DNA from: Nymphaea colorata
Taxonomy: Eukaryota; Streptophyta; Magnoliopsida; Nymphaeales; Nymphaeaceae
Assembly: GCF_008831285.2 (NCBI RefSeq)
Contig: NC_045139.1
Coordinates: 17,898,354 to 17,962,353 of the forward strand
Reading direction: 5' to 3'
Length of the DNA: 64,000 bases
The notes beneath the pieces are model-generated. The model searched no databases and had not been told where the DNA came from. It worked only from the letters and a program-made list of their open reading frames with translations. The translations under genes were made by a program, and so were the position numbers. Shown here one piece after another: positions 12,401 through 25,700 of this stretch. Each line of letters begins with the position of its first letter. Position 1 is the stretch's first letter.

Positions 12401-15400
12401 GCTTGCACACAAAGTACTTCAATGGTATCTTTGCAGAATGGAAGCATGGTTTGCTGCTGACATGGACACCATATCACTGAAATGTTGGGATCAGGTATCT
12501 TTGCTTCACTTTTTGATATAATATTGCAAATGTTGAAGTGAAAATGATGTGCATGATTCATATAAATGATGCAAGTTTACTGGAGTCTGTGAAGAAATAT
12601 TTTAAGTTTTCACATTTTAAAATTGAAGTTCCAAGTTCTGAAGTTAATGCTTCTACAAAGATAAAATCTTCACTTATTTGTTTGTATCCTTCAATAAAAA
12701 AACGATTCAGTCAATTATATGAATATTTTATACATTCATCTATTCAAGTCTGAGCAAATTAGTAGGTATTTCATATATTCAGTTATATGTATATATGATC
12801 TATCTATTAGTTGTACCTTTTGTTGTCTGCAAAATAACCATCAGTCTTTCGTCTTATGGTTATTTTTGAATATGTAGGAACATGTTCTCTCCGGTGGCCA
12901 TGGGCTTATGGTGCAAGGATATGATCCAGTCATAAAAGCTCTTGCTGATGGACTTGATGTACGCCTGAATCACAGGTATTACCCAAATGCATCACTAGGT
13001 TGCTTCTGCTTTTGTGAAACTTCTAGTTGCATTAGTTTTAGAGGCACAAACATCCTTCATTTCTTCACAGCATGTTTCTTAATCAGCATGACTGCTTACT
13101 GCTAAAAATTTAATATTAGGGGTGTGTGCTTTTGGACACAGCTTCTTATGAGAATTTGCTGTAACTTGTAATGAAAAATCACATATTTTCATGTACTGTG
13201 GTGCTAGTCCATGAGAGGGGAATCTGAAAAATTCTATGTAGGTACTGCATCTAATACTCGTCTATATCTCAAAGATGAAAAGTTGCATGTTATACATGAT
13301 CATGGCAGAAATGCCTAGAGATGATATCTTTTATTGCCAAACAGTATTTAATGTCAAATAGACAATTACACCCGGAAGCAAAAAGAGAACCTGGTAATGT
13401 GGAACTTAGTTTCTTATACTCTCTTTTTCTGTGTTAAGTTTTTATCCTTATTTTGAGTGTTTAAACAAAAAGTGCAAACAGCTAACCTTGCATCATGTTT
13501 GATTTTTTTATTTTTTTTTATTTTTTATTTTTTTTAAATGGAGAAACTAAGGTCTTAAGTCTTTTTAGGTGTACAAATAAGTGAACATAGATTCAAATGT
13601 GGTTTGGTCCTTTAGGGAAATAAGTGCAAAAGGAGTAAAAGGTTTGGAGTGAAGCATGCTAGGTCTGAAAAGTAGGCTAGCTATTATACGATGGTTAGAT
13701 TTGCCTTCCATGTCGGCTCTAAACTTTACATTCAGGACCAAGTGAGATGTACCTAAATTTTGACCATCATCTACCACACTATCCTAGTCCATTCAGGACC
13801 AAGTGAGATGTACTTAAAGTTTCACCATCATCTACCAAAGTACCCATCAGGAGCTAGGATTACATGAAACCTCACATGCATCAAACATTGAAGATCTGAA
13901 AACAAATGTTACAGTAATTTTTTTCTAAAAAAATATGAAACAAGTTTGTGAATGTTTTGTATTCCTGATCTTTAGAAATATTATGATTTAGAACTGTGTT
14001 TAGAATTTTAGGTGTATCTATAACCTGGTTTGGAAAATTAAAATATTTTCTTTCCAGGAGATGCTTGAAGCTTGGTATAAACTCTATTGCGTGTACTGTG
14101 ATATTGGTTTTGAACGTGATATTCTTGATGTTCAGGGTCACAAAAATTGTCCACGAACCTGACAGAGTTGTGGTCACAGTGGATGGCTGTAAAAAATTCT
14201 CAGCAGATGCGGCTGTAATTACTGTACCTATAGGGGTGTTGAAAGCAAACCTAATAGAGTTTGAGCCCCCATTACCTGAATGGAAAGGGACTGCGATCCG
14301 TGATATAGGCGTGGGTGATGAGAACAAAATTGCATTGCTCTTTGACAATGTTTTCTGGCCAAATGTGGAATTTCTAGGCCTGGTTGCGGGCACTTCATAT
14401 GATTGCAGCTATTTCCTCAATCTCCACAAAGCAACGGGCCATCCAGTTCTTGTTTGCATGATGGCTGGGAGATGTGCCATCGATCTAGAGAAGTTGTCAG
14501 ATGAGGAAGCAGTCAACTTTGCGATGGAGCAGCTCAAGAAAATGATGCCAGCAGCAGCAAGTCCGGTAAGATCTGTATCCTGTCATGCCTAATCATCTTT
14601 TGACAACCATGAGAGTAGTTGCCATTCGAATTGGAGGACTGGGAAACTTTTTAATGTTTCAACCTGGGTTTCTGGGGCATGTTTTCATAGCGTGTGCGGT
14701 CAATTTGCATTTATTCCCACTACTGCTAAACGAAGAAGCCAATGCCTGGTAGAATAGCTATATTCAAAATTTTCAAACTCAAGTCTCCGCGCGGAAGCGT
14801 TGAATTTCAAATGCAATTTCATCAGTACCCTCTCGTACAGTATTTTCCGAACGTCCTGTTTTCTGGGGTATTATGAAATGGAGTTCTTGACTCTGAGACA
14901 ACATTTGGTTGCCTACTGCTAGTGGAATCTTAGCAACTATATCTTTAACACCGTAAATTTGCAATTCCATATTCTGGAGCTCTGAAAGACATGCTTTAGA
15001 CGCAAAAATAATGACCAACAAGAGGATATCTTTTGATATCTCGGTTCTCCTTTTCGCAAAACCGAAAGTGCGGCACCACCACCATTTTGGAGAAAGTGCA
15101 TTTTCATACCTGTGCGAGCAAAACCTGCTCTCATAGAAAGGTCTCCTAAACAGTCATGCTGCAGTGAGGAAACCTTGTATTATGCTGATTTTTAGACTGG
15201 CTGGTTCACTTTCCATTTTTCTCTATCAAGCAGACCCGCTAATGCTTGTGGTTTAACAGGTGAAGTACTTGGTCTCACGCTGGGGAAGTGACATCAATTC
15301 GCTTGGTTGTTACTGCTTCGATCTGATTGGGAAGCCTGTTGACCTGAGCGAGAAGATCCAGAGGCCTGTCGACAACCTCTTCTTTGCGGGGGAAGCAGCA

Positions 15401-15571
15401 AGCGTCGACCACTCAGGTTCAGTTCATGGGGCATTCACCACAGGGATATTGGCTGCGCAAGCTTGTCGACGGAGAATCTTTGAGCGCTATAGTATGTTCA
15501 ACCTTCTGCATCCGACGGTCGGTGGGGCAGCTGATGAAGTATCAATTCCGCTTCAAATATCAAGGATGTGA
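9406..15571 (+). CDS. PAO: Polyamine oxidase, peroxisomal PAO2/3/4 type, complete, 10 exons
   Basis: FAD-dependent amine oxidase that back-converts spermine and spermidine, releasing aminopropanal and H2O2, probably in peroxisomes. Exons: 9406-9445, 10003-10118, 10214-10302, 10422-10535, 12028-12115, 12210-12295, 12392-12494, 12878-12975, 14136-14565, 15260-15571. All introns are GT-AG and all phases join, giving 491 aa. Visible motifs: dinucleotide-binding [10 protein letters not shown] (residues 30-39), [20 protein letters not shown], the flavin-contacting lysine in GVGDENK (Lys309), SRWGSD (394-399), FFAGEA (429-434), and C-terminal SRM, a PTS1-like signal as in Arabidopsis PAO3/4. The start was chosen because ATG 9406 splices in frame into exon 2 and precedes the domain by the usual 25-30 residues. 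Length matches the family (about 490 aa). Introns 4 (1.5 kb) and 8 (1.2 kb) are the largest. No defect seen. Confidence 0.95.
13730..13840. repeat. 61-bp tandem duplication inside polyamine oxidase intron 8
   Basis: ATTCAGGACCAAGTGAGATG begins copies at 13730 and 13791. Both continue through ACC-ATCATCTACCA with a few substitutions. It is intronic and not part of any exon. Confidence 0.8.
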
Positions 15572-15987
15572 AGTTTGTTCCATATGATGAAAACTCCATC
15601 ATATGGGGAACGCTATTATCTGCGGTGGATGGACAGGCATTGTCATTCGCCCAAACATCGTTCATTGTTCAACTATACTGTAGTTTTGATTCTTTACTTT
15701 TGAGAAAGTTAAACTCTTTACTGACACTGCTTCAATCACCTTAAAGGGCCTAAAATGCTGCTGAATTACTTCTGCATTTTGAATGTTTTCATGGCAAGCT
15801 CGGTGGTGGATTCCGGCCAAGTTGCTCTCCTTTGGCCCTTGGGTCCAAGATCCTCCGCTGCCCTTCTTTTTGTTCACAAAGAAATCCTAATCTCCTTCAG
15901 ATGTGATTTTTTGACCTCGTATTTTTTTATCCTAACAACCATTATTCTTAAAAATTTCGACTTTTGCACGAGTCATAATGTTTTCTT

Positions 15988-16135
15988 AGGGTGTGTTTGG
16001 ATGCACCCAAAATTGTGGTTTGTTTGGATGGCAGAAAAATGGGTTTTCTGACACACCGTTTTCATTGGGAGTGAAAAAACTACCCCCACTCAGGTTATCT
16101 AAAACCAGCTTTGCCTGCTTACCCAAACATGAAAA
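15988..16135. mobile_element. Possible degenerate MITE (GGGTGTGTTTGGATG end)
   Basis: GGGTGTGTTTGGATGCACCC is a typical terminus of plant hAT/PIF-type MITEs, and TTACCCAAACATG about 120 bp later could be the worn opposite end. There is no clear target duplication, so this is only a suggestion. It lies between the convergent polyamine oxidase gene and the small minus-strand gene. Confidence 0.3.
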
Positions 16136-16589
16136 AGATGTTTTTCAACAAAATTCATTTTTACAAAACCAAGTTTTCTAAATAATAATTTTTTTCAATC
16201 TGTCCTTCAAAGACTACCTTAAATCTTTTTTCTTGTTGAATGCGAGTGAAACGTAATGCCAAGAAAAGAATCTTGTGTGAACTGATTCCAAGTAAACATC
16301 ACAGTTCTTTTGGTATCTCTTTCTACGATGGATACCATATTTATCTGCCATTCAGGTTGATACAACTCGATATTACTAACAAGTGATAGAAGTGGTTAAA
16401 AGCAGAAGTTTCAGGGTCTTTTTTTTTTCCCTCATCTTCACAGTTCACTTTACATTGTGTGCAGAAAGACAATGCCTCTTGGTCACATTATATATCACGA
16501 AACAAAAGCTACAAAGCAAAATAACAGAAAGGAAGGGATGGATAACTGCGCTTCCTAAAAAGAGAGAAACGGCTGGCTATACAACTCCT

Positions 16590-16826
16590 TTAAGCTTGGT
16601 CATCGTCGTCCTCCGGGTCCTCATAGTTGGGGTCCTTGGGGTCGACGGGCAGCTGCTCCCCTTCCTCCTGCAGGCGGCGTAAGGCCGCCTCGTCTCCCCA
16701 CCACGTGAACTTGCCGCCGTGCCCTCCCTTCTTCGGCTCCCCGCTCAGTCCCGTCCCCGACTTCCGGTCTTTCCTAACTCCTTCCTCTGCTGCCTTGGTG
16801 TGTGCCTGCTTCATTCGCTTCTCCAT
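16590..16826 (-). CDS. 78-aa protein with an HABP4/SERBP1(Stm1)-like motif, single exon
   Basis: Start ATG at 16826, stop ending at 16590. The first in-frame codon that could also initiate (GTG 16850) was passed over because an in-frame stop lies just upstream and ATG is the plant rule. The protein is very hydrophilic: a basic N-terminal half with DRKSGTG (20-26) and KKGGHGGKFTWWGD (32-45), then an acidic tail (PNYEDPEDDDD). The DRxSGTG...KKGGxG...W wording matches the core of the hyaluronan/mRNA-binding (HABP4, PAI-RBP1/SERBP1, yeast Stm1) domain, whose members bind RNA or idle ribosomes in nucleus and cytoplasm. Those proteins are usually 270-400 aa, so this would be a much shortened relative; the assignment is inference. 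TATAAAC lies about 95 bp upstream. It converges on the polyamine oxidase gene. Confidence 0.75.
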   Translation of the reverse strand: MEKRMKQAHTKAAEEGVRKDRKSGTGLSGEPKKGGHGGKFTWWGDEAALRRLQEEGEQLPVDPKDPNYEDPEDDDDQA

Positions 16827-16920
16827 GAAAATCAGATCAAACGCCTTCACACTACTCTGAGTCGTTTACTATTGATGAGTGGCGATGGAGATATTTGTCT
16901 GCGGATGCTTCCCTTTAATA

Positions 16921-16927
16921 GTTTATA
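16921..16927 (-). promoter_or_regulatory. TATA box of the small HABP4-like gene
   Basis: The minus strand reads TGTATAAACTA, 95 bp upstream of the chosen ATG at 16826. This spacing supports a short leader and that ATG. Confidence 0.55.
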
Positions 16928-16939
16928 CAGCGAAGGGAG

Positions 16940-18675
16940 GGAGAAGAAAAGAACGGATAAGGATGACAGCTTAGCAGTCGGCCGGGCATCACGGGACGTG
17001 GCTCAAACCTCTGTTCTTCCTTTTAACCTTGTCTTGTAGCCATTCTAACCCGAACCGTCAAGAAACAGCGAGCTTGTAGGCGGTAAGCATGGCGGACCCC
17101 CGGGTTCCGGAAACAAAACCGTAGGCGGTTTATTGTTTCTTCCAGAAAACAGGCAAACGGATATTTCCTGCGTTTAAAGCTATGGCCAGGGCAGCTTCAG
17201 GGTTGTGATACGGATATCATTTGTCAGGAAGAAACTGAGGTCATGGATCATCGAAGTCCAACTGCACATGATTGTATATATATTTTGGTATCATTCTGTA
17301 TCCACCCATGAATCAAATGGGTTTTGGCCCCCAGGCCACTCGAATCGGCTGATTCAAACAACACTTGTGTATTGTGTTTGTTCTTATCTAACATAATCTT
17401 AGATTGTATTGATAGAAAATTCTCGATCCAAGTATACGTCCAAAATTTTAAAGAAGAGTCGAAATATAATTTTGCAAAATTTTTATATAGATTCAACTAA
17501 ACATTTTAAAATTCATGTGTAACTCAAAAAAAAAAAAATGTGAATAGGGGCCACGGCCCTGCTGCCACCCCCCTCCTCCCCCATTGCAGAATGCTCAAGT
17601 TTTAAAACACAAAAAGTGTCCCTGAAAGAGCTCTCAAATCCTATAAAATGTCAGTTTAAGGTAGGGATGTTAATAAATTGGATCTTTGAGGTGTTCATAA
17701 ATTCAAATTCTAATATGAATAAAGAAAATCTTATACTATATCCAAACCTGAATCCAAACTCACTGTTTGACTCCGATCTGAATCCAAATTTTTAGATTAA
17801 GATCAAAATGTGAATCCGACTGATTAAACCAAATCCAAACCACGCTGCATTAAGATGTCACTGTTAAAATGTATGAACTATATCCCATCCAAATTTGAAT
17901 GGAATCTGATTGGATATATAATGAAATCTGAATTCAATTAGACGCCATTTCTTAAATCCTGGGCCTAATCTAATTTTTTAATCAGACATCAAATTTATTT
18001 TCATACTTAACTTCTTCTCCAAAACGATATCAGATTTACATCTGTAACTTTGAACAATAGATTCAATTTGTGTGAAACGTCCGTTCCTGACGAATCAATT
18101 GCGGCCTCCCTTGGGGCCGATCTTCCAGTTCTTGTGCTGCCAAGACCTGAACGCTCAGTCACGCTTTAACACGTTCATGCAAATATATTTGTTGTTGAAA
18201 CTATTTTGTATGATAATCTTGTTTTGCTCAAAAGTGCATCAGAAAGCGAGACGCTTGAGTACCAAACATGTGGCGATCCACGGCGGTTACTTCACGGCAT
18301 CATTTTATATGCGATATCCCGAGTATATTCCCTTTTGATATTCAATGCCAGCATTATTATATTTCTGTTTTTACTAAATTTTGCGAACGAAGACGACATA
18401 TAACCAGCATGTATCTTTTTGAAAGGTTAACTTAACCTTACCAGACTACATGACAGAACATGAATCGATAATGGATTTAATTTTCAATTAAAGTCTTTAA
18501 TTTTTCAAATATATCCTAGGCAAATTTGTCTGTCGCCTTTAGCCTTTTATATTTAAAAAAAAAAAAATACAGCCGTCAATTTGAACCCTTCGTTGACTTC
18601 ACATTTCTGCATTTCTTGCCCGAAATGTTCTGAACAAATTAAACAAGAAAAATAAGTTTTAAATACCATCCCTGC

Positions 18676-18712
<37 letters not shown>

Positions 18713-19440
18713 CATCCAAACTTTTGTTCTTACTGTATTTCCTTGGTTGGTGGAACAGAACTCTTGTTAACATTTAAGACATTATTTTCTAAACGACTAG
18801 ATGGGGCTAAGGGCAACCCTTTACTTCGTAACAGTGAAGAACAGTGCGATTTGTTCAACTTCAATTTTCATGTCCAACCACCTGCATTAGATAGACCTCC
18901 CATAGGCTTCAAAATAAGAAATGCATCCGGCTTATTTATTAAAAATTTTAAATCGTTGGGGATTTTCGCGGTGTTATCCACCTAAGGTGCACAAGTTGAG
19001 GATTCTGCGAAGGTTTGTTTCTTCATGATTTCATCTGTTGATATTCTGTATTTACTCTTACAAGGCCAAGAGGATGAAGCACCAACACATGTCCCAGACA
19101 CCCAAAAAAAAGAAAAGAAAAAAGCTTCACATTTGAAGATGTTGCATTGACTGTATGATGCAAGCAAGATGATGTAAGTACTTCATCTGCACTTTTCTTC
19201 ATACTTGCTTACTGAATGTATAAACGCTGCAGTAACAGGGAACAAAGGTTCGTTTCTTGTGACATTTTGTCAGGGCTATGTTTTGTTCACAGTAAGCTTA
19301 TGACGCCGGCTTTCTAATCTAATGAAAAGGGATTAAATCTTAAAACTTAATCAGCACTTAAGTATTGCATTGCCATCAGTTATGAAACCAATATGTAAAG
19401 AAATTTTGTTGACCGTCGTCAACTGTAAGCTCAATGAGAG
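16940..19440. other. Intergenic stretch with a degenerate repeat and an AT microsatellite
   Basis: No gene supported. 17,640-18,010 is a degenerate repeat rich in the words AATCCAAA, GAATCTGA and GGATCTGA, seen again near 6.6 and 34.2-34.8 kb. 18,680-18,711 is an uninterrupted (TA)n tract. A (GA)n run sits at 19,436-19,452, just before the adenylate kinase leader. Confidence 0.5.
18680..18711. repeat. (TA)n microsatellite, about 16 units
   Basis: Uninterrupted alternating TA of about 32 bases. Confidence 0.95.
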
Positions 19441-19796
19441 AGAGAGAGAGATTGATTTTTCTGTGTGCTAACGAGGTACAGCCTTGCACGTTGAGAAAAA
19501 CGTGCACTTCGAGAGTTCGGGCCATCTTTCTCTCTCGGTGGTGCTTCCGTGGCATCGGAGAGTAAGCAAGAAGAAATCTTCTTCTGGTTCACTTTCTGTC
19601 TCTCTCCTTTTTCTCCTGCATTCTAAAGTTTTTATCGTTAAACAATTATTTCTCAAATTGACCTACTTGATTTCTCACGCCCTCGCACTACAGAGCGATT
19701 GCTTCTGTTCATCTTTCCCCTTCTAGTGTTCTTGCAATCAGTTTTCGACGTTCAGCCAAGACAACCCTCCCTTCTGTGTTCTTTTCTGCAACTGCG

Positions 19797-22700
19797 ATGG
19801 CGGCCCTCCACCGCGTGCTGAGGCCGCTTGCCGCCGGCGCCACCGTCTCACGGCGCGCATTCTGCGCCTTGGTCTCGGACGCCGGTGGCCGGGGGCCCGT
19901 CATTCCCCTGAAACACCACCTGGAGCCATCGAAGCAGCACCAGCAGCCTCAGGACCGAAACGTCCAGTGGGTATTCCTCGGTTGCCCGGGAGTCGGCAAG
20001 GGCACCTATGCCAGCCGCCTCTCCCACCTCCTCGGCGTCCCCCACATCGCCACCGGCGATCTCGTCAGAGACGAACTCGCGCAGGCCGGTTCCCTCGCCG
20101 AACAGGTACCTGCTCTCTTGCACCCATCGTCCTTGTTCGAGTGTCTCCCGGCATCGTTGTGTAGGATTTCGAGGATTCAGTCCATACCCAAGTCGTATTA
20201 TGGTTTAGTTCCTTGTCAATTTCTTATGGATGAAATGTGGTGGATTCGTTTGAATATGATGAAAAGCCACAAATTTGTTCTCTTAGATTTATCGTGGATG
20301 GGGATTTACTGGGGTCAAACTGGAAGTTGACATGGATCCTTTTCAAAAACTCTGTCTTCTGTCTCCTGGCCCTGAGGCTTGTGTATACCAAAGAAGTTAT
20401 TATTGGCGCTAATTTGCTGATTATCATGGTCGTTTTGTGTTCTCAACGCTTTGCTGGGTTCCAATTTAACTTCACAACCTGATCCTGCATCCGGAAAGTT
20501 CTGAGACGAGTGATGGGATGCATTTGTTAAATCACTGATCCTGCAACTGGTTGAGTACTAAATTTTTTAGGTCGAAACTTCCTTCTTTAGGGTTGGGTAT
20601 ATCAAAGAAGTTATTATCGGCGCTAGTTTGCTGATTATCATGGTCGTTTTGTGTTCTCAACGCTTTGCTGGGTTCCAATTTACTTCACAACCTGATCCTG
20701 CATCTGGAAAATTCTGACACGGGTGATGGGATGCATTTGTTAAATCACTGATCCTGCAACTGTTTGAGTACTAAAATGTTAGGTCGAGACTTCTTCCTTT
20801 AGGGTTGTGTATATTAAAGAAGTTATTATTGGCGCTAATTTGCTGATTATCATGGTCGTTTTGTGTTCTCAACGCTTTGCTGGGTTCCAATTTAACTTCA
20901 CAACCTGATACTGCATCCGGAAAGTTCTGACACGGGTGATGGGATGCACTTTTTAAATCACTGATCCTGCAATATTAGTTTGAGGGGTGAAATTAGAAGC
21001 TTTAGGATGTAAAATTATTGTATTTTTTGAGGGAAATGGACGTCAGTGGTGCAGATTTGGAACAGGAGTATGGGAATTATATTGTGTCCTGAAATAGGGA
21101 CAATTGCAGGAACTTTTCATTACATGCCCGTAATTGTTTTACATGCTCATGTTCCAATGAATTGCTTCATCATGGAACCATTAGTGGCAGTTCGTCACTG
21201 TGAAGGCATTGCTGAACAGAGCCAGCGTGTTTGAAAAGTCGTTGAAGATTGGATTGGTTGGAACATTTTATTTATGCAGTTGACGATTTTTTAAGAAGGT
21301 TTTTTGGAGAATTTTGACGATTAGTTATGTGCAGTTGACGAGTTTCAGTTTGTTCACATGTAATGCTGAATAATAGATGGTCAACCTTTGGTTTGTATAA
21401 AGGATCTTGAAGTTTTTGCTTCCTTTTTTGTTAATGACATTCGTGGCCTTTAATGAATCCTCGCATCATCATGGTCTTTTACTGGTCAACCCTGATCAGT
21501 ACCATATTTGGGATGACATTTTTGTAGATGTCCTCTTCCTGCTATGGAATTATTACATCATGATCTTTCTGCGGGCAACCCTGATTATCACTGTATTTGG
21601 GATGACATTTTATATATACGATATTTCTAAGTTATAGGGTCGAGATTGATACTTATCAACTATTGTTTTGCTATTTCCCAATGGCTGACATCATTTTTCT
21701 TTTTCTGGTTGAGAGTGTCTACTTGTTTATTTACTTGTTTTTTCTTCCATTTGAGATAACATCATTTGGCATTTTGTAGATAAGATTGTCTAAATATTAC
21801 AGCATTGTTTACCAATTTGCAGCTAAAGGCAATGGTAAACCAAGGGAAGCTGGTTCCTGATGAAATTATCATAAGCCTCTTATCTAAACGTCTTGAAAAT
21901 GGGCAATTGAAGGGCGAATCAGGTTTCATCCTTGATGGATTTCCACGAACAATAAAACAGGCGGTAAGCATCTTTCTCGTAATACCTTTTAATTAAAAGT
22001 CCATGAAAATATACTTAGGTCCTATGCTTAAAATTTCAATTGTCACTAAAGATATGTTGTATAAGTGCTTCCTGACACTGTTCCCATGGTGCTTAAAATT
22101 TCAATTATCACAAAGGAGTGTTTCATAGGTTAAGCTTAACACTTTCCATCCAAAACTTCTCATTTTGACCAAATCTATGACCATCAGCAGCTCCATTATC
22201 AATATTGATTTCCTAAATTAAAATTCCATTCAGAAAAACAATAGCGAAAGCTAAATCTTCCTTTTTCTTGATTGTCAAAATGGTTTTATCTTTATGTAAC
22301 TTACACAACCAGCAGCTGCTGGTGCTCTATAGTTTTCTCGATTACTTTTGTGCCCTTTATTCGGCAAGGAAAATGGAAACAGGAAAAGGATTTATGCTGT
22401 GATGGAAAAGGCTTGGTTTTACTCAACCCCGGCTTGCAACCTAAGAATAGAATATACCTGAAGATGCCTAATGAGCTTTTGTATAGGTACTGCATCAGTT
22501 TTTTTAATAATTGTAAGAATATCAAATTCATTTGCTGGGGGTGTAACCACTACAAGTTGTTAATTCATGTTGCTACTCTTAGTCTTACTGGTATATCCAG
22601 AGATTTTCTTTCCTGCATTTGGTTGTCATATCTTTCTAGGGCACTTTCCTGTACAACTTGTACACAAATTCTTATTGAATGATGTGAAATGCATTGAACA

Positions 22701-25700
22701 TGTAGAATTGATACCCTTTCTGTCGATGGCAGCCCAATCATTATCAGTTGTACAGCATTTGAGGGTCTTTTCTTGTAGTTCTGTTTAGTTGTGGTTCCTG
22801 CTAGGAGTCACTTCAGCATGTGGGGCAACATTAACATGCTTCAATGTTTAATGTATTTTCCAGTCTGAGGGAAATGATAATACACTATAAAAGACAATGA
22901 TTCCTTCCTGTGGCAACAAATTGGATTGGTCACTTTTATACAACAGGATGACAAACCATGCTTAGAGGTGTGTTAGAACAGTGATATGCTTCTGAAAAAA
23001 TAGATGGAGGAGTAAAGTTGAATTAGAATTAATATTAAATGACAGATTAAGCAATCTTAGAATGTTAGCAGGATTGGGCAAAAGACCATAAAAGATAAAC
23101 TCAAATGGCCAGTGGAATCATAGGTTGTTTATGACAAACAGTGTGATGTGGATGCCATTATCACATAGGACATTATTCCCTTTGTGACAACATTGCACCA
23201 TCACAAGTATATGACTTCTTGTGACAATTACAGCCTACAGGAGGTTTGCTGATTTCAACAGCACAATGGACTGATGTCAACAATGCTGCTGCAACAGATC
23301 TTACAAAACCCATTGTAACATTATAAAATGGATCCATGACTCCACTAACTGTTGCAAACAACGTTATAAAGTTATCTTCATTTTTTTATACAAATCTGCC
23401 AGTTCTTAGCCAACTAAGTGAAACATGACATGAGGCCTATATAAGGTGGCACTGACAATGTCATTTGACTAAGCTAACATTTGGTGTTAGCTACATCATT
23501 GACCGTGGTTATTTTTCGAATAATAAAAATGGATTCATGTTGGACATTGTATGCATTATGAGTAAGAGCTTCTACCTTGACAACTACCTTCTTCAAAACT
23601 TGCATTTTATATACTCTATGTAGCACAGTTACTTCTATTAGATTTGCCTACTGTCAGGACTTGTTGGAGGCCAAGTGGATCACTTTTTAACCAGTAGAAT
23701 AATCTAAATTGTCTAGTTCAACTAGCACTGTAGTTGGGAAAACAGTTGTAGTTTTTGACTAGTAAATCAGGAAACTGATAAAGTAAGAATCTATTGTGAA
23801 AATGATTTTCTCTCTAGATTGAAAGTATCGCACATTTGAATGGATATGCACTTGAATAGTTGCACTAATAACTGAGTTACCATTCTAACTTTGGACAACA
23901 AGACATAAACTTATTTGGGAAGATGTGTCTAAGACATAAACTTAGTTACAGTTTCATCATGTTGGACTTTTCAAGCAAACTGAAACTTTATTATGATTAG
24001 CCTTTCCGAGGTTTGGGAAGATGGGTCTTGGACACTGTAATTTTTCTTGCTGAAATGGCAGAACGAGTTGCAGGAAAATGCTCTTGTCAAGATTATTGTG
24101 TTTTTGATTTCATAAAATTGTATATCTTGTGTTGGCTGGTTCACCAAAAAGGAGCTAACGTTTAATAGTTCATCAGTTTAGTGTCAGTTATTTGGCATCT
24201 GGTTTGATGGTGTCTTATTGTTTGGCTGTTGAGATTCTTCAGTTTCCTTCATTGCAGGAAATTTTGGAGGATGTGACAGACATTGATCTGGTAATAAACC
24301 TCAGGCTCAGAGAAGATGTATTGGTTACCAAATGCCTTGGGAGAAGAATTTGCAGTCAGTGTGGAGGCAACTTTAATGTGGCCTCCATCAACATCGACGG
24401 TGAGAATGGCGGACCAGGAATGTACATGGCTCCTCTTCTGCCTCCTCCACACTGTGCATCAAAGCTTATTACTCGTGCAGATGACAGAGAAGAAGTAGTA
24501 AAGGAAAGGCTTCGCATTTACAATGATATGGTAATTTACCTGGAGTATCTAGTTTTGCTGATGGTTTATGAAAAAAAATGCTGATTGTGTCATTCAAAGT
24601 CTTGAAAACTGTCTTCAGAAGCACAAGAAAAATTTAAAAAGCTCAAACAGGCTAGAGTGATATCGGCATTGTGCTGCTTTCTAAGATAATGCTCGATATT
24701 TGCAGAGAGGTTGCGTATGATAGCTCACTTGAGTTGCATGGCATATAGATGTATTTATGTTTAGCTGCCTCTAGTTCAGTATTAGGGAAAAGTGCTCTCA
24801 CTAAGATGCACATGCCATTTTGGTCATTGCACTTGAGTTAATGCAGGTACAGGTGCCTTTTGAGTGCAATGAGAAAAATTGCAGCTACGTTTCATATGTG
24901 CATTTCTCTCTCTCTTTCTCTCTCGATATTATCCATGGGTGACTGACTACCTTCATCATTTTCATCATTTGGGTTACAGATCAATCTCTCTTTCTCCATC
25001 TGGATTTGTATGCATATGCATATGCATCTGGCATTTTTGGTTTCATTTAGGAGGGAGTAATGGATACCAGAGGTCTGCAACTTGTTTGGTGCTGAGATGT
25101 CTGATCAATGATGTGGAGACAGAGTTGATTTCATGTGATGAATTCTTGATGTCTCCTTATGGAGATTCTGGGTCGTTAATCACTTTAATGAATTGACCAA
25201 ATGGATTTTTTTAGAAATCTAAGCAGTAACTCGAGTGATTGGTTTAGCTGTGAGAGAGAGGGAAACGACCTTCTTATGAGGAGGTTTAATTTTTTCTAAT
25301 GGTTAAAGTTGTGGCAAAAAGGTAACTGATAGCTACTTGACTATTTATATAAAAAGTGATTCATTCATCCTATATTTGAATGGTAAGTTAGCTGAGAGTG
25401 ATTTAACCACAGGTGAAGCACCCATTTGCAAACCACCCTCTCAGTTATATTTGATGTCTTGGGTTAGACTCGTGTCGTGGTCTGGTTAACTTAGTTTCAC
25501 TATTGACATTATACTTAATTCAATAATTTTTGCTTTTTGCTTATTAGGTTTAACCATTTAAGCTCCCTTATGATTTCTGAAATTTTCTCAATATTGTAAA
25601 TTGTCATTGTCCTGTGTTGCAGTTGTTGGTTATGCTGATCTTTTTGAGTGGTTTCAACCGTATGACTGACATTTGTGATATGTAAAAAACATTGCATCCT

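Noticed and set aside
13881-14393. 170-codon open frame on the minus strand
   Set aside because: It lies opposite polyamine oxidase exon 9, whose protein is clearly recognisable on the plus strand. The reverse frame has no family resemblance.
19776-19796. Earlier GTG start for adenylate kinase
   Set aside because: Plant nuclear genes start at ATG; ATG 19797 gives a proper targeting peptide.
24192-24584. 130-codon frame starting before adenylate kinase exon 3
   Set aside because: The first 22 codons are intron. The acceptor CATTGCAG at 24257 and family alignment set the exon start at 24258.
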